Position numbers and translations under genes: made by a program. DNA of 64,000 nt from Pterois miles (taxonomy: Eukaryota; Chordata; Actinopteri; Perciformes; Scorpaenidae): the NCBI GenBank assembly GCA_947000775.1, contig CAMQGK010000341.1, positions 9,636,501 to 9,700,500 of the forward strand. The letters run 5' to 3'. Below the pieces are notes generated by a model. It was not told where the DNA came from. It worked only from the letters and a program-made list of their open reading frames with translations, and ran no database searches. This document shows positions 38,901 through 50,027 of this stretch, in pieces. The stretch's first letter is position 1, and each line of letters begins with the position of its first letter.

Positions 38901-41900
38901 GAACCACTATAGCAAATTTGGATGCAGAGTGAGTAGTTCTTATACTGTCTCTTTATTATATTATATACTGTACTTTGTTGTTGAGTCACTTTCAAATGCT
39001 GTCACTAAATCTCTTTTACCATTTGTTTCCTCAGTAATACACTACTGTGGTTGCACACCACCTTTGCATTCCTCTACCTATTGCTAACGGTGTACAGCAT
39101 GCGACGGCACACCTCCAAGATGCACTACAAGGAGGATGACCTGGTGGGTGGCATTGTCTCACAAAATTTCTGTTTTGTACACTGCTCGTACACATGTAAG
39201 TCTGAATTACGCCTGTAATTACTTCCCTGTCTTCATTTCCATGCAGGTGAAACGCACTTTATTTGTCAATGGAATCTCCAAATACGCAGAGGAGACTGAA
39301 ATAAAGCAACACTTTGAGTAAGCACTCTTCAGGATCACTGTATCCTGGCTTAACAGTTAATCTCTCTGCTTATAAAAATAACAGTGTACACTGCTCTGAG
39401 CTGTGCAGTAACTGTATTTAGGTATATGGGAAGCATGCCCTTTCTTATTAAAACGTGTCTGTCTTGTGCTTGCCCATATGGCCAAGACAATGATGGGCCT
39501 ATATGTGTAATTGTCCATAATAGAAGCCAGATGAGCAGGGTCATGCAAGTCATGTGTCAAGATGGTTGAAGACTGAGAAGGGGGTGTTTGGCTCAACTTC
39601 TCAGCCAAATGGTATTAATCAAAACCTTATCTTTACTACTGTGCTGCAAACAGGCCTCCATGGATGAGTACCGAAAAAAAAAAAAGAAACTTCAAGTGAA
39701 AAAGAAATGGGACGATAGCCTTTTTACTTACTTTTTTGTGGCTGTTGCATTCATATCTTTTCTTTGTAACTTGCCACTGTTATTATAATAAGTAGAAGTA
39801 TTTCATCAACTGTAAGTACATCTTGGTGTTGCTGTCAAGAATCTGTAAGTTCAAACTTATTGTCTTTCTCCCTCCCTGCTTTTCTTTCACAGGCAGGCGT
39901 ATGAAAACTGTGTTGTACTGGAAGCTCGTATCTGTTACAATGTGGCCAGACTGATGTATCTCAATTCTGAAAGGTAAAAAGGTTGAAACCACAAGTGTGT
40001 GAGTGTGTTGTGTTTGCTCCTTTTATAGCATTTTGGGATGTACTTGTGAAGTAGTCCTTCTTCAGTGTGACACAGCTGATGTTTTACATGCAGGAAGAAG
40101 GCGGAACGCAGCAAGAAATTCTTCCTTGACTTGCAGGCCAAAGAGCACATTACCACCATGATCAACCCAAAACCCTGCGGACACCTTTGCTGTTGCATCA
40201 TCAAAGGCTGTGAGCAGGTCAGAACAAATATCTCAATACATCTTATAAAAACACCCTCCTGAAACATGTTTCCAAGATGATGCTAACAGCATTTTTTATT
40301 AAGATTTTTTTTGAGTCCACATGCAGTATAGATTAATTTGGAGAATCAGGGATAAGCAAGAAAAACATATAAGCAATGTAACATGCTGGTACCTGCTTCT
40401 GAAAAAGCCACCAAACCCTATATTTTCACATCATTAGTAAACCACAAAGTTAATGAGGAATTTGATGGCACTGTTCTTTTTTTATTTCAAATTTTAATAG
40501 ATATAACAATAATATTGGTATCAGGATTTTTTTGGCCACGATATGTAGTGAAAATCTGTTATTGTGACAGCCCTAGCTGTACTTTGAAGTTGCAGTCATC
40601 ACTGACATGCATTAAGAATAACAACAAAACAATAACAAAATCAAGTAAGATTTAAAATTACAGTGAAAATCTTTAAAACCCAAATTAAATCACTTTGCAC
40701 TAAACAAAAAATGAAAAAAAAAATCTCAAAATGCGAAAATGTACCCAATAAAATAATTTCCTCTTTCAGTAAGCATAGTGTCTTTTTAGTGGGCAAATAT
40801 GCTGCTTTATGCAAATGTATGTATAGATTTATTATTTGAAATCAATTAACAATAACAAATATTGTCCAGAAACCCTCACAGGTACTGCATTTAGCATAAA
40901 AAATATGCTCAAATCATAACATGGCAAACTGCAGCCCAACAGGCAACAACAGCTGTCAGTGTGCTGACTTGACTATGACTTGCCCCAAACTGCATGTGAT
41001 TTATCATAAAGTGGGCATGTCTGTAAAAGCTTGTGGGTACCCATAGAACCCATTTTCAGTCATATATCTTGAGTTCAGAGGTCAAGGGACCCCTTTGAAA
41101 ATGGCCATGACAATTTTTCCTCACCAAAATTTAGTTTGGTGCATTATTTAATCTCATTCCTGCTAGTACGACGTGTTTGTTACCAATGCATTCCGTAGGT
41201 TTCTAGTTTTATATTAGTTTAGTTTATACCAGTATCTCCACTCTAGCTTTGAAACTGAGCCCACTACAACCTCTGACATATCGACTGCATTAATGCGTTA
41301 AAGAAGTTAATGGTGTTAAAATTAATTTGTGTTAATGTGTTCTTAATGCGTTAGCTTTGACAGCCCTAATATTAAGTGATATTTACTATTACTGCGATAC
41401 AAGATCATGGCTAATCTAAATCTAAAAACAAAAATCACAGACACATTACCTTGTTCTTGTCAGGAAGAGGCAGTGAGCTACTATACCAAGCTGGAGGCAC
41501 AACTGAAAGATGACTACAGGAAGGAGAGAGAAAAGGTTAACAGGAAGCCCTTAGGAATGGCCTTTGTCACCTTCCAGAACGAGTCCATAACTGCCATGTA
41601 AGTACATGTACATGTGGTAAAAATTTTGAATGTGAGATTGGTTTTAAATGTACAGACTATATAGGTCTTGACCCACCTTAATGTCTGCTCTTTCTTTCTT
41701 TTCAGAATCTTGAAAGACTTCAATGCTTGCAAGTGTCAGGGCTGTCAGTGTCGTCGGGAGCCCAAGAGCTCTCAATTCAGCGGCAAGCTCCACACACACA
41801 ACTGGACTGTCAGCTACGCTCCTGATCCACAAAATGTCTACTGGTAACAACACATTTTCTTTCATTATTAATTACATAACAGCAGCAACAGAAAAGGGTG

Positions 41901-44900
41901 GACACATTTGATAGAATAAAAGTATGTGATGTAAAATACACAAAGGAAATTTTACAAACAGAAAAACAAACTCATGCTGAGGAATAGTTGGACTTTACTC
42001 CACTTTGAGGAGACTTTCTCACTCCAGATGACAAACTGGTTTTTGAGCTGCAGTATCAGCTTACTGGCCAGCTGTGTCCATAACTGCAGGTCATCGCCCA
42101 GTGTCAATGTAAACGCTGCATAACCTTCATCCCATAGGGAGCATCTGTCAGTGGGAGGATTCTCCTGGTGGATCCGCTGCTTTATCATCAACATTGTCCT
42201 CTTCCTCCTCCTCTTCTTCCTCACCACCCCGGCTATCATCATCTCCACAATGGACAAGTTCAATGTTACCAAACCAGTGGAGTACCTGAATGTGAGTGTT
42301 TCATTTATGACTGTTTTTTGTGAAAGGAGTTTGGTCAGTTTAGGCATCATTATCATTGACATACAGAATGTTTAAGTCCAAGCCGTCCCCAGTCTGCATG
42401 CTTTTGCAGATGCACAGGAATTCACTGCTAGTTCTTGACACAACATGTCCATGTCTCTGTGATATGTCCTGCAGAATCCAATTGTCACCCAGTTCTTCCC
42501 CACCCTCCTTCTGTGGTCCTTCTCCGCCTTACTTCCCACTATTGTCTACTACTCTGCCTTCTTCGAAGCCCACTGGACCCGGTATGGTTTACTCTTTCTG
42601 CAGTCAATAATGAAGCATATTCATATTCAGTCATGTTGTCTGTATTTTTTATATTTGAGGTTAAAGTTGAGTGTTTTCTGTCTGTTTTTAACATTAACAG
42701 GTCAGGAGAGAACAGGACCACAATGCATAAATGCTACACTTTCTTGATCTTTATGGTCCTGTTGCTGCCCTCCCTAGGACTCAGCAGGTATGGGTTATTT
42801 TTTTTATTTCTGCCCTACAACACAATGAAATGTAAAGCTATATATGAAGTAATCTTTTACAGCATAAATATTTGAGCTGATGCCTTCCTTTCCTTGTATT
42901 TTTGCAGTTTGGATGTTTTCTTCCGCTGGCTTTTTGACAGAAGATTCTTGGCGGATGCTAAAGTGAGATTTGAGTAAGTAGCAAAATTTTATGGACATTT
43001 CAATACAACTCTCTAGCACTCAGCGCAGCTTCAGTACCTTCCATACGATCATGCAACCCAAAGTGCTTAACAGAGCAAGATTCGAACAGCACAACCAAAA
43101 AAATGAAAATTAAAAACTCAGAACAAAACAGAACAGGATGAAATGTTCAACATCATAAACAATTTCTTTGTAAACATAATTAGTTTAAATGTAGTGTGAA
43201 AAATTATTTAATTCAACCGTTCAGCAATACCCCAACTAGATCTGGTTTACATAAAGTAATTTCAAATTAAATGGGCTTCTGTAATAATGCATTTTCAAAT
43301 TTCAATGTGTCTGAATTCAGTCTTTTAATGATACTGACTATATCTTTGTTCTTTAGGTGCGTGTTCCTTCCTGACAATGGAGCCTTCTTCGTGAACTATG
43401 TCATTGCGTCTGCATTCATTGGTAATGCCATGGACCTACTGAGGATCCCCGGTCTACTTATGTACATGATCCGCCTCTGCCTGGCTCGCTCTGCTGCAGA
43501 GAGGAGGAACGTCAAGAGGGTTAGTGTGTCCCCTGCTCACCAAGTTGTCATCATTTATGAAATAGACATTTATAAAACTGTCATTATATCCTGACAGCAG
43601 TGTATGAGACAGAAAATCTGTGAAAAAAATCATTGTTCCTCTGTTCCATCCACAAGTTAGAGCTGAGCAGTTTCTGCAGCAGCTGTCAATCACTGCTCGC
43701 AAAACTGGCAGCACTGATTAAATATGAATCGACATCCTGTTACTGTAATATCTATTTCTCACCTCAAATGTTTTCAGAAACATATTCTATCGTACTGTTA
43801 AGCTGTAAAATGAAAACGTTTGTGAACCGGCTGCCATGTTGAAAACAGTCGAGCCAACACCAAGCACCGCCCACCAGCTGGAGGCAGGGTTATCTGTTAG
43901 ATGTAATACTGTCAGGATATATTGACCACTTTATAAATATAACTTTGTCATATTTGCTCAAAATTACTGACTAATAGCTGAGTATGATTACCAGTATGAT
44001 CTATAACAAAGGGGCGGCAGTAGATCAGTCCGTAGGGACTCTGTTTGGGCTGGTTCAAGTTCCCATATGGACCAAATACTGAATGTGAACTGTTAGCAGG
44101 AGAGGTACTAGTTTGCCTCTTGGGCACTGCCAAGGTGCTCTTGAGCAAGGCACCAAACCTTGGATTACAGCACACAGGGAGGGAGAGCGACATCATTCAC
44201 ACATAGACATTACTCCTCTATATCTTTACATAGCAAATAGTTGTTTGCTGCTATTAATCGTCTGAATTTTGAATTTAGCACCTTATTAATGTCATAAAAA
44301 ATGGGAATATCTGATATGATTTTAGGTTGGAATTATTATTTAATCTGAAATCAGCTTCACGTGATGTAGATATTGAAATTAAGATGTTTAGATTTGGGAT
44401 TTTCTTTAATATCCTGTAATTGTATCTTCATAGCACCAAGCCTATGAGTTCCAGTTCGGGGCGGCTTATGCCTGGATGATGTGTGTCTTCACTGTGGTAA
44501 TGACCTACAGCATCACATGCCCAATCATTGTCCCTTTTGGTGAGTTCTGCCATTTATTACCCTCTGCTGGAATAACTGCTGTTTCACATCAAGATAGCGT
44601 GTTTATTAAATTACTACAGGACAAACATACAGAGGGCGGGGAGCATTCGGTGGCTCTGTTCTTTATACACAAGCTTATCAGCAGGCCTAATTGGATTAGT
44701 TCCACTAACTGTCTTGTCTCCCTTCTCTGTATGCAGGGCTGATGTACATGCTGCTGAAACACTTAGCAGACCGGTACAACATGTACTACGCCTATCTGCC
44801 ATCCAAACTGGACAAGAAGATCCATTCTGGAGCGGTTAACCAAGTGGTGGCTGCTCCCATTCTTTGTCTCTTTTGGCTTCTGTTCTTCTCCACTGTTCGT

Positions 44901-46195
44901 TCGGGTAAGATGAGGACTCCATCTACTGGCCACTAATGTCCTAACACGTGCCCACATTTATTTACGGCGTCTGCCACTGTGGTTTGAGGCATTCCAGACA
45001 AGTGTCCCTCCAATTTCTTTCCCCCAGGGTTTTCAGCTGCCACTTCCATGTTCACGTTCATAGTTTTGATCATCACAATCATTATCTGCCTCTCACACGT
45101 CTGCTTCGGACACTTTAAATATCTCAGCGCTCACAACTACAAGGTAACAAGATAGTCAACGTTACATGTATAAATTCACCAGTATTTGATACCAGTATGA
45201 CATTCAGCTACTTATGTTAAATGCATGTTTTCTGTCCTAGATTGACACCCAGGCGGTGGACGGGTTGGAGAATGGGCGTCCAGTGTGCACTTCTGCCGCC
45301 AGCAAGGCAGCAGTATGTATTCCTTCATATTAATTTTCTAACAATATGTGCCTCAATTTCAAAAGAGGAAAGAGATTATAGGACATAATGCCAAAGTTTG
45401 TAAATGCTGACCATTGGGCAAAAGTCCAAACAAAGCAAAGGTGTGTTGCACACTTGTTGTATCCAAATGAAAACTTTTATTCAAAGTTTGACCACTTGTC
45501 AAAGCATAAAGAACAAATATGTGATTGAGAGGAAAAATAGATACCTCTACTTCAGGACAAAAACACTTCCATATAGGTTAGCAACAACATATCAAAACTA
45601 AATTAAACATTACAGCTGCCTTTTATGGATCTATCCAGTACAAATGAACATTTTAATGATGACATACAACCCAACTTGGGACCCAAATACAGCCGTTATA
45701 GTTTGAGTAAAACCGTAACCAAATGGGTCTGTGTTTTTTATTTCCAGCAATATTTTGTAATGAAAAGAGTACCCTGTTTTTTGGCATGAAATTTATTTTT
45801 TTGTTCATTTTATTACTGTAATAGCAATATCAATCTGTTGCTCAATACTAGCCATGAACTTAGAATTTTGTTAACTTTGTTTAATTTTAAGTTACATGGT
45901 TCTGAATATTTTATCCTGCAAATCTGGCTATGAGGCAAATCGTTGTAAAGTGTGTCTATGTATGCCATAAGGAGAACTTATCCTGATTATCCGCATTTTA
46001 TTTTCTCCCCCACAGCAAATGTACATAGCTCAGGTACTTCAAGACCCAAATTCAGAGGAGGCTGGTTCAGGCAGTGGTGAGGACGATGGCCAGGGGTCCT
46101 CGCAGGACGAGGAAATAATCAATGTCGAAAATGGCCTGAATGAGGACTTCCAGTCTGGTGAGGACAGCCTCATTGATAATGAAGTGCGGCACTGA
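32985..46195 (+). CDS. tmem63b: TMEM63B (OSCA/TMEM63 family mechano- and osmosensitive cation channel)
   Basis: Multipass plasma-membrane cation channel of the OSCA/TMEM63 family. Twenty-three coding exons give 842 residues (human 832): 32985-33191, 33319-33398, 35937-35978, 37133-37223, 37340-37377, 37496-37638, 38877-38928, 39035-39143, 39247-39317, 39893-39973, 40094-40217, 41464-41597, 41706-41843, 42138-42291, 42475-42581, 42701-42787, 42908-42973, 43357-43519, 44434-44539, 44737-44904, 45028-45143, 45241-45312, 46016-46195. Landmarks are CYSARIRSTVLQGLPFGG, the cytosolic INPKPCGHLCCC loop, and the pore-region helices around LPDNGAFFVNYVIASAFIG and ITCPIIVPFGLMYMLLKHL. The acidic C-terminus ends EDSLIDNEVRH, as in TMEM63B rather than TMEM63A. 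The N-terminus before CYSAR is longer than in human; it has a hydrophobic VLILIMAIW stretch and an NTS glycosylation site at Asn33. A start at Met9 (33009, better Kozak context) is the alternative. Confidence 0.97.
34908..35695. mobile_element. hAT-type MITE, 788 bp, with 8-bp target duplication
   Basis: It starts TAGGGCTGTCAGTCGATT and ends with a decayed complement (TTTGGCAGCCTTG). The flanks TAAATTTG at 34900-34907 and 35696-35703 are identical. The interior includes TTAATCATGTTTACAG, a (TATG)n run at 35107-35130, and the ATCATAAAGTGGGCATGTC block. Relatives are at 14160, 40788 and 61404. It sits in the tmem63b intron before the cassette exon. Confidence 0.8.
35937..35978 (+). other. tmem63b: tmem63b 42-bp cassette exon (exon 4 counting the 5' UTR exon)
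   Basis: Flanked by CACCAG on the left and GTATGTT on the right, it encodes RMDQRYSRLDDRE between ADR and YVASAL. At 42 bp, with matching phases on both sides, it can be skipped without a frameshift (AG joined to CGTG gives Ser-Val). It aligns in position with the human QERDRVEQE segment, which I recall is alternatively spliced in TMEM63B transcripts. The arginine-rich sequence itself is not conserved. Confidence 0.8.
40788..41368. mobile_element. 5'-truncated copy of the TAGGGCTGTC MITE family
   Basis: It matches the 34908 element from GTGGGCAAATATGCTG onward, including AACCCTCACAGGTACTGC, TAGCATAAAAAATATGCTC, ATCATAAAGTGGGCATGTC and CCATAGAACCCATTTTC. It ends GCTTTGACAGCCCTA at 41354-41368, so the right terminus is intact while the left is missing. 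It lies in the tmem63b intron before the exon at 41464. Confidence 0.75.
44011..44165 (+). mobile_element. tRNA-derived SINE, 3'-truncated copy
   Basis: Same family as 3977-4313: GGGGCGGCAGTAGATCAG, box B-like GGTTCAAGTTCC, then GGGCACTGCCAAGGTGCT and GAGCAAGGCACCAAACC. The A/T tail and (CTT)n are absent. It lies in the tmem63b intron before the exon at 44434. Confidence 0.75.
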
Positions 46196-49065
46196 TGCTG
46201 CCTGGAACAGAAAAATAATCCCCTAAGTTTAACTTGAGGAGTGCACTGAATATGTGAATTAAACTAGGAACTGAACCAACGGTTCTCCAAAGCATCTCAA
46301 CCTCCATCGAGGGACTTAACACTAACATAAGCACACTGTCTACTAAGGACTGAATGGATTATCGCTCAAGGACTCTTGCATTTCCTTCACTGGATCTCAC
46401 CAGACCACAGCTTCTGTCCGTGTACCTGCAGAGGCAATCTACTCTGACGCAAGGGCAACGACATCCATCTGCCCCGATATAGCTAAGGCACACCCCAAAA
46501 CACTGCATATGGACCCATGAAAGAAAGACACTAATGCACAAATGAAGAATAGTTTGCCTTGTCTTGTAAGGGAAGTGATATTCTGTCCGTCTTTCCTTAA
46601 CATTATTGCACTTGAAAGAGAGGATCTGTCCTATAAGCACGAGTCTCACTAAGGTACTGTACAGCATGCCTTCAAGTTCAAATGGTGGAGGGAGTCCCCT
46701 ATAATCCTTTGCCAGTATCACTAATAGTCTGCACTAAATGCTTCCCTCAGTAAGCAGCTGGTGCGAGAGGAGAACAGTTAGAGTTTTCCTACACCACCAG
46801 ACAGCTTGGTCTGTGCAAATGTCTCAAAATGGTTCTTCCAATTCCATAAAAGCCTTTAAAAAAACAACCAAGAAAAAAATCATTGCTACTAACTCTCTTG
46901 GATGCTTTGACACTGCTACAGCTACAAAACTCTGGATTTGTAAAATAGCCTTTTTTGACATGATATTTATTTGTAGGCAATGAATTTAAAATGCTATCAA
47001 GCTTGATTGATCCCTAAACTGTGGAAGGAGATAATTCATATCTTGGCACACTACACTGATAACGATGTTTTTGGCGTTAAGTCTCTGAGCCTTTTGTTGG
47101 GACTGCTGTTGGACTGCTGCTACTGATGCTGCCCCCTGTTGGGGGAAGTCCTTCCACAGCTGCTGCAGGAGGACTGAAGGCCAAGAGCCTGCTGGTCCTG
47201 CTGTGTTGCTCAGAGGATAGAGAGAAAGGCCTTTTGGGTTTTTTTCTCAGTCAGCTTCATGCGATACTCATTTTGACTGGTTCTCTTTATTTGTTCTTTT
47301 CATTTGTATCTTGTTTACGACTTTATATAGAAATTTTGAAAGTAGCATTCAGTGTAGGTGGCTACTGTTAGTTTTACCAATAAGCTAATCTATCCCTTAT
47401 CACTGAGTCCTCTGCCAGGTCCTCTCCATTTTCATCATGAAGGTAGCATATTGTTCCAGTGGAGCATTGTTACAGTTTCCCATTTGCTATTACTCAATGC
47501 CGAATTGTAGATTGTTTGACTCAAATTGTGCAATTTTGGTGATAGCATATCAGATCGTAGGCTAGGCCTACATGAGAGAGTTACACCAGTGGATGTCATT
47601 TTCAAACACTATCTTTATGCTTCTGAATACTACTATGCCCCCCATCATCGAAAGCCAAATGGAAGATATATTCATTATGTTTGTTCTTGAGTTATGAAGT
47701 AATTAAATTTCCTCCCACAATGGTGCATTCCATGTACAGATCCAGTTTTAAAGCCTCCACCAGAGCAACAGGAATGTACTACAACTCCACACTCGATCCT
47801 GATCTGCCACATGAAGCAGCTTCTTTTCATGTATCAGGAAGACTCCCAACAAAAACACATAATCCAAACACCATGTACCAAATTCTAATGTGAAACAAGG
47901 TGCCCACAAAGTTATGACCTTACTCAGGATCTATCAAGCTTCTTGTTTCTGTCATTTAATTTCTTCCTCCGTCAAGACAGCACTACGAGCTGCCCGATAG
48001 ATATAAAGAAGATTGTTGGTAAACCAAGACTGCAGACAAAGTACCACTACAGTCTGTCACTGTGGACCAGTTATTGTTATTGGGCCAGAAAATGTAATAT
48101 TCAGCTGCTCAGAGAACCATTGTGGGAAATGTGCACTAATCTTATTTTCACTTATATGATTGACAGAAGGGCTCACCCCTTTGTGGGTGTAATTATGACA
48201 ATGATGAACCTAAACTGTTTCCATAATTTGTCCTCATATTATTATGGTAACAAGAGAATTGTTTGACACCATTGAGTCTGGTGCTCTTCTAGTCATGATA
48301 AGGTGATTTTATTTTTTATACCTCTTCATTTTTATACCTCTGAGATGTCTGGAAATCTCTGAATGTGTCCTGTCAAAGTAACCTCTAAATCTCATTTTGT
48401 CTAACAGCTCCAGTGTTTAAACGCTGAATGTAAGGTAATTCCACAATGTTTGGTAAGTTGAAAGTGGCTAAAGTAATAGTGTGATGGCTGTATTTACACA
48501 GCTTCAAAAGGAGAGTTTACTAACTAACCAGAAATTATGAGTTTTATACTATAACAGAACTTACTGGTGTCCAGTCCCATGTCACTGTATTTCATTTGAG
48601 TACAGATCTACATTTGTCAGTCTGACAGTTGCAATGATTTCCAGTAGTCTTTTTTTCTAATTCCAAGTCTAGGATCCTCCCGATGAATCCTTTTATTTTA
48701 GATTATCTTCATAAGATCTGTATAGACAGTGGGACCCATTGAAAATAAATGGATTGTTTTTGTAAACAGCCAAGCACTTTCTAATAGAAGTTCTCAGCTT
48801 GTTTCTACGATGTGCTCAGAATGGGAAGTAAAATGTGTCTGCGTCTCAGAACGGTGCACAGTTAGAATGTGTTTCTGTGTGCTTTGCCTTTTATAGTTTT
48901 ACATTTTTCTAGATAGGAAGAGTAACAATAGCAGATCTCAGCATTTGATCGTCTTATTTTATTATTCTTTCCAAAGGGCCGTCTGTACAACAGATATATA
49001 CTGTGTATATCTGTGCTCCCTGCTCCCCCCAGCTCTTTGAACAATAAATCTGTATTTAATCAAGT
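46196..49065 (+). other. tmem63b: 3' UTR of tmem63b
   Basis: About 2.87 kb after the stop at 46193-46195, to a poly(A) signal AATAAA at 49043-49048. No repeat or ORF of note was seen inside it. Long 3' UTRs are common for neuronally expressed genes; the extent is inferred from the signal only. Confidence 0.6.
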
Positions 49066-49296
49066 TTGTCGACAATAAGTTTTTTGTTCCCCTATAGTTA
49101 CTCAAAGCAAAGCAGCAACATTTTATTGTTATTAATTATCAAGCAATAGCATTCAATTCAATGCACTCAGGGATCTTGCTGCTACAGACTTACTTGGTAT
49201 AGTATGACTAGTAGTTTATGGAGGTTAATGTTCGCAATGTAATAATGCTTTCTTTGGCTTGTGACATTGTAAAGGAACAGCATGGGACATTTCAGG

Positions 49297-49605
49297 GGAA
49301 CTGCAGTCAGGTCAAGACCCCGATGAGGACGACGAGCATTCAGCTGAGCTTCCCTGAGACGGTTTCTGACAGTTTGTGCAGAAATTCTTTGGTTATGCAA
49401 ACCGATTGTCGCATCAGCTGTCCGGGTGGCCGGTCTCAGACGATCTTGCAGGTGAAGATGCCGGATGTGGAGGTCCTGGGCTGGTTAGGTTACACATGAT
49501 CTACGGCTGTGAGGCCGGTTGGACATTCAGTTTACGTGCAACAGCTCTGGTGGACATTCCTGCAATCAGCATGCCAATTGCATGCTCCCTCAAAACTTGG
49601 GACAT
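49297..49605 (-). pseudogene. Tc1-like transposase remnant (DNA-binding N-terminus only)
   Basis: From a Met at 49605 the minus strand reads MSQVLREHAIGMLIAGMS, then TRAVARKLNV, the first Tc1 helix-turn-helix. After several indels and stops it resumes, in another frame, with RISAQTVRNRLREAQLNAR and PHRGLDLTAV, the second helix-turn-helix. Similarity stops there; the DDE catalytic domain is missing. About 100 of roughly 340 residues are represented. It lies between tmem63b and slc39a9. Confidence 0.85.
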
Positions 49606-49826
49606 CTGTGGTATTGTGCTGTGTGATTAAAAACTGCACATTTTAGAGTGGACTTTTATTGTGACCAGTCTAAGGCAAAGCTGTCTAGATCATAGAGGAA
49701 AACTAATGGGAGCAAAAACAACAGTGTTGTATTTTTGTTCAGTGTGACTGCAGGGCCAGAGGTTGGTGGGGGCGGAGGGCTGCAGTTCACAGTGTCCGAC
49801 ACTGGGTGCTGCTTGAGAGGGAAGTC

Positions 49827-49850
49827 CTGCTGCTGCTGCTGCTGCTGCTG
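49827..49850 (+). repeat. (CTG)8 microsatellite upstream of slc39a9
   Basis: Eight uninterrupted CTG units, followed by TTG, about 180 bp before the slc39a9 start codon and so probably in its promoter or 5' UTR. Confidence 0.9.
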
Positions 49851-50027
49851 TTGTGTAAACTGGGAGACCGAGGTGCGACGTGGAAAGCCAGAATGGCACT
49901 TCTGTGTTTTATAAAGCGACCAGTGAAATCCATGAGAGCAGACTGTCAGTCCTCAGTGGGATCTAACGCTAAAATGTAACGTATCTGACAACCGAGTCAC
50001 CACTTGTGTGCAGAAGAAGTCGGCGTC

